This document shows positions 52,314-59,639 of a stretch of DNA of 64,000 nt, piece after piece. The position numbers and the translations under genes were made by a program. Position 1 is the first letter of the stretch. Each line of letters begins with the position of its first letter. This DNA is from Desemzia sp045528445 (lineage in GTDB: Bacteria; Bacillota; Bacilli; Lactobacillales; Carnobacteriaceae), in NCBI RefSeq assembly GCF_045528445.1, contig NZ_JBGQQU010000009.1, positions 18,516 through 82,515 of the forward strand, read 5' to 3'. The notes beneath the pieces were generated by a model. The model was given only the letters and a program-made list of their open reading frames with translations, had not been told where the DNA came from and ran no database searches.

Positions 52314-53282
52314 CTACTGGATGCTTAATTTCAAAGCTTCCAAATTATTTCGCATCGCTTGTAGATAATCCACTCCAGCTTCTTGATCCGCTTCCGTGAC
52401 TCCTTCGATTGGATCCAGCACAGCTAATTGTGTATTTGTCTCATTAGCCAACGTTTCTGAAATAGCGGATGAAGTCGTTTTGCCAAAGTAAATGTATTCA
52501 ACATTTTGCGTATTGATAAAATTAGACATCTCCGTTAATTCAGACGGACTTGGTTCTGCATCTGTCGACAATCCTGAGATCGCTACTTGGTGTAAATCAT
52601 AACGGTCCGCCAAATAAGCAAACGCTGCATGCTGTGTCACAAACGTAGGGTTTTCAGCAGTTTCAAATGCTGCTGCATACTCTTCATCCAATTGTTGCAA
52701 TTCCGTTTGGAAAGCTGTTGCGTTTTCTTCATACAGTGCTTCATTTTCAGAGTCAGCTTCGATCAAGCCTTCTTTGATGTTCGTGACTTCTTCTTGAGCC
52801 AGAACCGGATCCAGCCAAATGTGAGGGTCGACTTCATGCGAATGCCCTTCTTCTGCTTCATGATCGTGGTCATGTTCTTCTTCCTCAGTGTGAGACCCTT
52901 CCAACAATTCGATTCCCTCACTGGCATTTACGATGACCACATCAGTCGTGTCGATGCTTTCTAAAATACTGGGAACCCAGGTTTCCATTTCTTCACTATT
53001 GTAGACGAACACATCAGCTTCTTGAATTTGCGCCACATCTTTAGCACTTGGTTCAAATCCATGCGTGTCTGACCCTGATGGCACTAGGATCGACACATCT
53101 GCATTGTCCAGAGCTACTTGTTTGGTAAAATCATACATCGGGTAAAACGTCGTCACCACTTGAAGCTTGTCTTCTTCTGCCGGTGCACCAGATTCTTCCG
53201 TTGTCGGCGCTGTACAAGCTGCTAAAAAAAACACTAAGCCGGAAACGGCACTTATTGATAGCCATTTATGTAATTTTCTCAT
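52314..53282 (-). CDS. Zinc-binding lipoprotein (AdcA/ZnuA)
   Basis: A 322-residue cluster 9 solute-binding protein. The signal peptide ends in the lipobox LAAC near residue 22. A His/Glu-rich loop (EEEHDHDHEAEEGHSHEVD) around residue 130 and conserved His residues in HGFEPS, DPHIWLDP and TQHAAFAYLA mark a zinc binder. It captures Zn(II) outside the membrane. ATG 53282 has GGAGG nine bases upstream. A Zur-type box lies about 110 bases before the start. Confidence 0.92.
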   Translation of the reverse strand: MRKLHKWLSISAVSGLVFFLAACTAPTTEESGAPAEEDKLQVVTTFYPMYDFTKQVALDNADVSILVPSGSDTHGFEPSAKDVAQIQEADVFVYNSEEMETWVPSILESIDTTDVVIVNASEGIELLEGSHTEEEEHDHDHEAEEGHSHEVDPHIWLDPVLAQEEVTNIKEGLIEADSENEALYEENATAFQTELQQLDEEYAAAFETAENPTFVTQHAAFAYLADRYDLHQVAISGLSTDAEPSPSELTEMSNFINTQNVEYIYFGKTTSSAISETLANETNTQLAVLDPIEGVTEADQEAGVDYLQAMRNNLEALKLSIQ

Positions 53283-53388
53283 ATTCATTACCTCCAAATT
53301 AAGATCTTTTTTGAGTGTATTTTTATAGGTTTAGATTCAGGATTTCAAATCTTGGGTTTAGTTCCGATGCTCAGATTACAATTTCCAT

Positions 53389-53409
53389 AAATCGTAACTG
53401 TTACTATTT
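53389..53409. promoter_or_regulatory. Zur-type operator upstream of the zinc transporter
   Basis: The 21-base site has half sites AAATCGTAAC and GTTACTATTT and agrees with the Bacillus Zur box (AAATCGTAATnATTACGATTT) at about 18 positions. It lies upstream of adcA/znuA. It fits Zur better than the streptococcal AdcR motif. Confidence 0.6.
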
Positions 53410-53647
53410 ACGAATCCTTAAGTAGCTTATCACTATCAAACCACTACGTCAACAAAAAAATAAGAGCGTTGCGAAAGTCAGATTTCCGCAACTCGTCTAG
53501 AGCGGAGAAAGTCGTTCAGCTCAACATATGTTCACTTCTAAGAAAGCTTGTTTGTTTTGTTTCGTTTCGTTTGGAGTTATTTGGCACTTGTGAAGGTACT
53601 AAGTGCACTTTAGTTGTTGTCTCAGAACCATTCATCTTTTTTTTAAT

Positions 53648-54130
53648 ACTATATAGTACTTAAACACCTTTTTTGTACCATATCTCTCTTTTTGAAAACA
53701 CTATATGGTACTTAAACACCTTTTTTTGTACTATATCTCTCTGTTCGAAAGCACTATATAGTACTTAAACACCTCTTTTGTACCATATCTCTCTTTTTGA
53801 AAGCACTATATAGTACTTAAACACCTTTTTTGTACCATATCTCTCTGTTCGAAAGCACTATATGGTACTTAAACACCTTTTTTGTACCATATCTCTCTGT
53901 TCGAAAGCACTATATGGTACTTAAACACCTTTTTTTGTACCATATCTCTTTGTTCGAAAGCACTATATAGTACTTAAACACCTCTTTTGTACCATATCAC
54001 GCTGTTTGAAAATACTATATAGTACTCAAGCACCCTCTTTGTACCATATCTCTCTTTTTGAAAGCACTATATAGTATTTAAATACCCTCTTAATACCATA
54101 TCACACCGTTTAAAAACACTATTTAGCTCC
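53648..54130. repeat. Array C: ten copies, 52/53-bp period
   Basis: ACTATATAGTAC or ACTATATGGTAC begins at 53648, 53700, 53753, 53805, 53857, 53909, 53962, 54014, 54066 and 54118 (degenerate). Each unit pairs ATATGGTAC with GTACCATAT, 24 bases centre to centre. Conserved filler is TTAAACACC and TCTCTCTGTTCGAAAG. It occupies the gap between the zinc operon and the exporter relic. Confidence 0.95.
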
Positions 54131-54241
54131 TCACCAACTTAGTCACAGCCGTCACCTCAAAAACCACCAACTAACTCAACATTTTTCATCGGCAAAAAAA
54201 TAGAGCTAGAGTTACCTAGCCCCTTATCAACAGTATCTAGT

Positions 54242-54614
54242 TTAAGTGGTTCGTTTGCGTCGGTTGAAGCGTGTGACCCCTCTGACAATACGGTAAACTG
54301 CCGATGCGCCCATGATTCCGGCAGCAATACTAACAGCTGTTGCTAATGTATTCAAGCCCATTTCAGTAAACAACGTCAACTCCCCATTTAATGCATAACT
54401 CATCGTATAATATAGTCCTCGTCCTGGAACGAATGGGATGATACCTGGTGATCAGTATAATACTAGAGGTGATCGTCAACACGTTTACTCGTTTGGCTCC
54501 GTATGCACTGCACATTCTAGTGATGGAATCTTCTACTCGATTCACTTCCGCTCCACTGATCAGCATTTGTTCCCCAATATCCAAAACAAAGTTAATCAAT
54601 TCTTTAGTCTTCAT
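54242..54614 (-). pseudogene. Relic of a two-gene threonine/serine exporter (ThrE-type, YjjP/YjjB-like)
   Basis: The first 48 codons (MKTKELINFVLDIGEQMLIS ... VNRVEDSITRMCSAYGAKRV) are the start of a DUF1212/ThrE N-terminal protein. At about 54455 the frame jumps: another frame then reads PGIIPFVPGRGLYYTMSYAL and runs to TAA at 54242, which is the C-terminal part of the partner DUF3815 protein. An internal deletion has therefore joined the beginning of one gene to the end of the other, out of frame. Neither product can be functional. Confidence 0.78.
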
Positions 54615-54710
54615 GTTTAATTCTCCAATCTATCCAGTGATGATGACCAAATCGCTTATCCAGAATCAGTATAACTCCAATCAATGAATTTTTAAGCTTT
54701 AAAGGGTCGA

Positions 54711-55565
54711 CTACTTCAAGGTTCTTACCAAATATACTTCATTACAGAAGCCCTTGAGTCCATTAAACACGCGTTGCGCACGTGAATACTTTTGGCATAG
54801 TCCATATATTGTAGGACCTGTTCCGCTCATTAATGCCGTATCTGCTCCAAACTGAAGCATCTTTTGTTTGATTTGCTCGATTTTAGGCTGCTTATGCATG
54901 GAGATATTTTCTAAAGCATTGCCTAAATGATCGGCCATCGTTGAATAATCCATGCAGTCGATTGCATTTAAAATGCTCTCCGTATCCGGATGGGCTAGTT
55001 TATCTACATCCAATCCTTCGAATACCGTCCATGAGGAGATTCCTCTGCGTGGTTTCACTAGAACTACCCAACATTGCGGAACTTCTTCCAGCGGCTTGAT
55101 TTTCTCTCCTCGACCATAGGCATATGCAGAACCGCCATAGATGCAAAAAGGGACATCTGAGCCGATTTGCGCACCTAGCTCTGCCAATTCGTCCAAATCA
55201 AGTCCGATGTTCCATAACCGATTCAGTCCTCTAAGCGTTGCAGCAGCGTCACTGCTTCCGCCGCCTAAACCAGCAGCAATCGGGATGTTTTTTTCAATAT
55301 AAATGTGCACCCCTTGACGGATATTAAATTGTTTCTTCAATAACATAGCTGAACGATAAGCTATATTCCGTTCGTCTAAAGGCAAAAAACCGTTGTTGCT
55401 TTCAATTAAAATACGGTTCTCTTCCAATAAAGTCAACGTTAAGCGATCCGCTAAATCAATCGAAGTCATGACCAATTCCATTTCATGGTAGCCATCATCT
55501 CGTTTATGAAGGACATCTAAACTTAAATTGATCTTCGCCGGCGCTTTTTCTTCCACAATCTCCAT
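54711..55565 (-). CDS. ispE: 4-diphosphocytidyl-2-C-methyl-D-erythritol kinase IspE
   Basis: A 284-residue GHMP kinase: EKAPAKINLSLDVLHKRDDGYHE, the ATP loop PIAAGLGGGSSDAAATLRGL and LMSGTGPTIYG. It phosphorylates CDP-ME in the MEP isoprenoid pathway. Many Lactobacillales rely on mevalonate but keep ispE, so pathway use cannot be decided here. It lies between veg and purR as in Bacillus. Confidence 0.93.
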   Translation of the reverse strand: MEIVEEKAPAKINLSLDVLHKRDDGYHEMELVMTSIDLADRLTLTLLEENRILIESNNGFLPLDERNIAYRSAMLLKKQFNIRQGVHIYIEKNIPIAAGLGGGSSDAAATLRGLNRLWNIGLDLDELAELGAQIGSDVPFCIYGGSAYAYGRGEKIKPLEEVPQCWVVLVKPRRGISSWTVFEGLDVDKLAHPDTESILNAIDCMDYSTMADHLGNALENISMHKQPKIEQIKQKMLQFGADTALMSGTGPTIYGLCQKYSRAQRVFNGLKGFCNEVYLVRTLK

Positions 55566-55784
55566 CTTCCAGTTCCTCCTTTCGCACTTTTCTTTTACTT
55601 CTCTGTAAAATATAGTAGCTGAAAAAAGCTGATTTGAAAAGGAAGAGTTTGTAATCTCATGAAAAGTTCATCAAAAAGCGCAGAATTTTGCCATTTCTGA
55701 ATCAAAGCAGAGTTATCTTAGATTTAGTTCCTTTTTTGAAGTCAGAAGCTTGCAAGCCTTGAGATACGATTACGGGCTCAACTC

Positions 55785-56406
55785 CTTGATGAAAAGTATG
55801 CTTTGAACATCAAGGGCAAAACCGCCTTGATGAAGAATGAGCTTTGAACATCAAGAGTAAAACTGCCTTGATGAAGAATGAGCTCTGAACATCAAGGGCA
55901 AAACTGTCTTGATGAAGAATGAGCTTTGAACATCAAGGGCAAAACCGTCTTGATGAAGAATGAGCTTTGAACATCAAGGACAAAACTGCCTTGATGAAAA
56001 ATGTGCTTTGAACATCAAGGGTAAAACCGTCTTGATGAAGAATGAGCTTTGAATATCAAGGGTAAAACCGTCTTGATGAAAAATGAGCTTTGAACATCAA
56101 GAGTAAAACTGCCTTGATGAAAAATGAGCTTTGAACATCAAGAGTAAAACTGCCTTGATGAAGAATGAGCTCTGAACATCAAGGGCAAAACCGCCTTGAT
56201 GAAAAATGAGCTTTGATCATCAAGAGTAAAACCGTCTTGATGAAGAATGAGCTCTGAACATCAAGAGCAAAACCGTCTTGATGAAGAATGAGCTTTGAAC
56301 ATCAAGGACAAAACTGCCTTGATGAAGAATGAGCTCTGAACATCAAGAGCAAAACCGCCTTGATGAAGAATGAGCTCTGAACATCAAGGGCAAAACTGCC
56401 TTGATG
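55785..56406. repeat. Array D: 16 copies, exact 41-bp period
   Basis: CTTGATG recurs from 55785 to 56400 at multiples of 41 bases, 15 periods without net length change. Each unit has CATCAAG paired with CTTGATG (11 bases apart) and filler AAGAATGAGCTTTGAA. Variation is limited to a few substitutions. It lies between ispE and veg, where Bacillus has sspF. Confidence 0.95.
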
Positions 56407-56621
56407 AATAAAATCGAGTTACTCATCAAAAAAAGCCTCTTTCACATGGAATAAAGTACACATCTGAAAGAAAACGTTGACCTTATCAAAGAATACGCTA
56501 CATTTCTTACCTCAACTTATAGAATTAAACACCAGGATTTACCCCAGCAACCAACCCATAGGTCATAGGTCAGAGGAAACTTTTTTACCAACGCTAGAAG
56601 ACAAAAACTCCTAAATCCATA

Positions 56622-56666
56622 CAAAAAAAGAGCTAAACCATTTTATTAGTGGCTCAGCTCTTTGCA
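56622..56666 (-). terminator. Terminator of veg
   Basis: AGAGCT...ACCA pairs with TGG..AGCTCT. The leftward strand ends in TTTTTTT. Confidence 0.82.
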
Positions 56667-56681
56667 TTTACTATTCATTTT

Positions 56682-56939
56682 TTAAGCGTATTGTACGACT
56701 TCATCTTCTAAAAATTCAACTTCTACAGCATGAGTCAATACGTCCGTGTAACTATAAGATACACGTTCAAAAGCATTTTCTTCTTGGTCTAATTCTATCA
56801 CAAATACGGAATGATAAGTATCTCTTAAAATACCTTTTCTTTCTGTCTTTCTCTTACGACCAGTTTGCGCGGTCACCATAATCTTCTTACCTAATCGACA
56901 ATCTAAGCTTTCTTTAATGCTTCCCAATGTTATTGGCAT
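56682..56939 (-). CDS. veg: Veg protein
   Basis: An 85-residue Veg-family protein (LGSIKESLDCRLGKKIMVTA ... RKGILRDTYHSVFVIELDQ). In Bacillus Veg is abundant and stimulates biofilm formation by antagonising SinR. It is conserved next to ksgA and ispE in most low-GC Gram-positives, as here. The fold is a small Sm-like barrel. Confidence 0.94.
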   Translation of the reverse strand: MPITLGSIKESLDCRLGKKIMVTAQTGRKRKTERKGILRDTYHSVFVIELDQEENAFERVSYSYTDVLTHAVEVEFLEDEVVQYA

Positions 56940-57095
56940 TCAGATTCACCTCACCTAATAGCTTTATTATAACACAATTAGGCAAACTTTTGAAGTGTAT
57001 CATAGAAATTTCTTTTGCACAACTAATATTATTCTCATAATAAAGCGTTACAAAAACCTTTAAATCAGGCATTTCGCCTTTTTGTTTACACAATC

Positions 57096-57986
57096 TTAAT
57101 CTTCTTTTAACACTTTTTCATCCAAAGCATCAGCTAATTTGCCAAACTCGACAATCGATATCGTTTCTCCGCGGCGCTTAGGGTCAATGCCTGCTGCTTC
57201 TAGTCCTTTGGTCAATTCTGCTTTCACTTCATCTGTTTTTCCATAACGGATCAGCAGATTATTCCAGATCGTTTTTCGGCGTTGCACAAATGCCGCCCGA
57301 ACCAATTTGAAAAAGAGTTCTTCATTTTTCACTTCTGCCACTGGAGTGTCTCTGCGCGTTAATTTAAGAATAGCTGAATCCACGTTGGGCTGCGGTACGA
57401 AGACCGTTTTTGGCACAATAAAGGCTATTTCAGCTTCCATGTAATATTGAATCGCAATGGACAGTGAGCCGTAAGCTTTGCTGCCAGGAGCCGCTGTAAT
57501 ACGGTCTGCCACTTCTTTCTGCATCATAATGACCAAGCCATCGATTCTCATTTCCGACTCTAAAAAGTGCATAATGATCGGTGTTGTGATGTAGTAAGGC
57601 AAGTTGGCTACGACCATCAAGCGTTCATCCAAGTCGATCGTCTCTGCCAACACTTCTTTCAAATGAGCTTTCAGCACATCTTGGTGAACAACACGGATGT
57701 TGTCATACGGACTAAGCGTGTCTTCCAAGACAGGGATCAATCGGTCATCAATCTCAAACGCTACAACTTGCTTGCTGCTGCGGGCGACATATTCCGTTAA
57801 AGCCCCTATACCCGGCCCAACTTCGATGACATTCGTATTCTCATCTAATCCAGCGGCTTTGACGATATTGGCCAAAATATTGGGTTCGACGATAAAGTTT
57901 TGCCCCAGACTTTTCTTTAGGGAAAAACCATGCTTCTGTAAAATTTCTTTTGTTCTGCTCGGAGTTGCAATATCTTTAAGATTCAT
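57096..57986 (-). CDS. ksgA: 16S rRNA dimethyladenosine methyltransferase KsgA
   Basis: A 296-residue Rossmann methyltransferase with SLGQNFIVEPNI, SAM loop VIEVGPGIGALTEYV, the catalytic NLPYYITTPI and the RRKTIWNNL C-terminal region. It dimethylates the two adjacent adenines near the 3' end of 16S rRNA. Its start overlaps the rnmV stop by 11 bases. Confidence 0.96.
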   Translation of the reverse strand: MNLKDIATPSRTKEILQKHGFSLKKSLGQNFIVEPNILANIVKAAGLDENTNVIEVGPGIGALTEYVARSSKQVVAFEIDDRLIPVLEDTLSPYDNIRVVHQDVLKAHLKEVLAETIDLDERLMVVANLPYYITTPIIMHFLESEMRIDGLVIMMQKEVADRITAAPGSKAYGSLSIAIQYYMEAEIAFIVPKTVFVPQPNVDSAILKLTRRDTPVAEVKNEELFFKLVRAAFVQRRKTIWNNLLIRYGKTDEVKAELTKGLEAAGIDPKRRGETISIVEFGKLADALDEKVLKED

Positions 57987-58542
57987 TCCGCTTTTCCTCC
58001 ATTATGGTATTCATTGTCTCAATCAATGTCTCAGGTTTGATTTGGAACATCTGCAATCGTTTCTGCAATTGTTTGCCATTCGTGTAGCCAATATTCAAGG
58101 CGTCTCCTACCAGTTTACGATAGTGACTGGCATTTGGTCCACTTGTTAATCCCAGCTCAAACAGCAGTTCTCTCGGAATCAATCGCTTTTGTTCGATTGT
58201 TTGCGTATAGGCTTTTGCTAAAGCGGCTTGAATACTTTCTGGTGCTGCATGCTCGATCCCTAAACTGCCTTTGTGTTTCGGCCGAGCTTCATCAACCGTT
58301 AAAAAAGCATGTTTTACTCCAGGAATCGCTTGAGAAATCGTTTTGCGAATCTTCTCTCCTGGATAATCGGGATCGGTAAAGACGATAACACCGCGATCGA
58401 TTTGTGCTTTTTCAATCAACGCCAAGGTCTGGTCATTAATGGCAGAGCCGTTCGTCTCGATCGTGTCGGCAATCACCGATTCTTGGATGCGTCGCGTATC
58501 GTCTCTGCCCTCTACCACAATGATTTCTTTTATTTTTTTCAT
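57976..58542 (-). CDS. rnmV: Ribonuclease M5 (5S rRNA maturation)
   Basis: A 188-residue Toprim nuclease: VVEGRDDTRRIQE (Toprim Glu), VFTDPDYPGEKIRK (DxD) and KHKGSLGIEHA. With L18 it trims the 5S rRNA precursor. It overlaps the tatD stop by four bases and ksgA by 11, forming a tight tatD-rnmV-ksgA operon. Confidence 0.95.
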   Translation of the reverse strand: MKKIKEIIVVEGRDDTRRIQESVIADTIETNGSAINDQTLALIEKAQIDRGVIVFTDPDYPGEKIRKTISQAIPGVKHAFLTVDEARPKHKGSLGIEHAAPESIQAALAKAYTQTIEQKRLIPRELLFELGLTSGPNASHYRKLVGDALNIGYTNGKQLQKRLQMFQIKPETLIETMNTIMEEKRNES

Positions 58543-59309
58543 GCGTCCAACCCAAACAAGCGATTGGCATTGGCAGTCGTTTGCTGTCCCACTTCTTCAT
58601 ATGTGATACCACGTTGTTTTGCGACTTCTTCCGCCACGTATTTCACGTAAGCCGGTTCATTTCGCTTCCCGCGGAACGGCATCGGAGCCAAGTAAGGCGC
58701 ATCCGTTTCAATCAGCAATTTATCAAATGGAACAGCTTTAGCTACTTCGCGGACTTCAGGTGCATTTTTAAAGGTCACGACCCCACTCAGTGAAATGTGC
58801 ATACCCAGATCTAGAAAACGTTCCATCCAGTCCGTGCTCTCACCAAAACTGTGCATGATGCCGCCGATATCTTCGATGTGCTCTTCTTTCAAGATTTTGT
58901 AGACATCTTCTGTCGCCTCGCGATTGTGGATGCTGACGGGGAGTTTCAATTCTTTAGCGACTCTAATTTGACGACGGAAAGCTTCAAATTGCTCTTCTTT
59001 CGTTGAATCTGGCCAGTGGTAATCCAGCCCCATTTCTCCCATCGCCACTATTTTGGGCAATTGCAATTGGTGGTACAATTTTTCTTCGATTGCATCGGTA
59101 TACGAGTGGCTTTCGGTCGGATGCCAGCCAACGATACTGTAAATATGATCGTATTCTTGGCTTAAAGCCAACGATTTATCGATGGTCGGCGTATCAAATC
59201 CCACTACAGCCATACGAGTCACATCATGTTCAGCCGCTTTTTTTAGGGTCTCTGGGATATCATCACTGAATTGTTCGGCATTTAAATGCGTATGTGTATC
59301 AAATAACAT
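58539..59309 (-). CDS. TatD-family metal-dependent DNase (YabD)
   Basis: A 256-residue TIM-barrel hydrolase with the metal ligands of the family: FDTHTHLN, GWHPTES, GEMGLDYHW, SIHNREA and LIETDAPYLAPMPFRG. It probably acts as a 3'-5' DNase. The ATG at 59309 fits the AAAGGA site; the ATG four codons upstream would be too close to it. Located after metG, as in Bacillus. Confidence 0.93.
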   Translation of the reverse strand: MLFDTHTHLNAEQFSDDIPETLKKAAEHDVTRMAVVGFDTPTIDKSLALSQEYDHIYSIVGWHPTESHSYTDAIEEKLYHQLQLPKIVAMGEMGLDYHWPDSTKEEQFEAFRRQIRVAKELKLPVSIHNREATEDVYKILKEEHIEDIGGIMHSFGESTDWMERFLDLGMHISLSGVVTFKNAPEVREVAKAVPFDKLLIETDAPYLAPMPFRGKRNEPAYVKYVAEEVAKQRGITYEEVGQQTTANANRLFGLDA

Positions 59310-59341
59310 ATTGGTGTTCATTTCCTTTCAAATAGAATTTA

Positions 59342-59390
59342 ACGCAAAAGAAGGGCTGGGACAACTGATCCCATCCCTTCTTTTGAAGTG
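59342..59390 (-). terminator. Hairpin between metG and tatD
   Basis: AAAAGAAGGG-GGGA / TCCC-CCCTTCTTTT stem around a short loop. T residues on the leftward side make it a likely terminator or processing site of the metG transcript. Confidence 0.75.
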
Positions 59391-59639
59391 TTTAATTTTT
59401 GTATATTCAGATTGACGGCAAACATTGCGGCTTTTGCTGACGGAGAAGAGCCGCCATTTAGTTTTTACGTTCCCTAATCACGTTCAAATCTTGAAAAAGG
59501 GAACACAAAACAAGTTTGCGTTACTATTTATGTGCATTATGGAAGAAAAAGGAACGTAAATCCATTTTGCGTGCCCTTTTCACCTAAAATCTCTCAAAAA
59601 AGATACGCAAATGTCCCATCACTCACCTTGTTGCACTCT
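59391..59639. other. Intergenic region after metG
   Basis: No gene seen. TTTACGTTCC at about 59466 and its complement GGAACGTAAA at about 59550, with GGGAACAC and TTTGCGTTAC between, recall the inverted words of the arrays but are not periodic. Confidence 0.4.

Noticed and set aside
54363..54614. Functional 83-residue protein at the exporter relic
   Set aside because: Only its first half matches a family. The second half is an out-of-frame reading of the partner gene.
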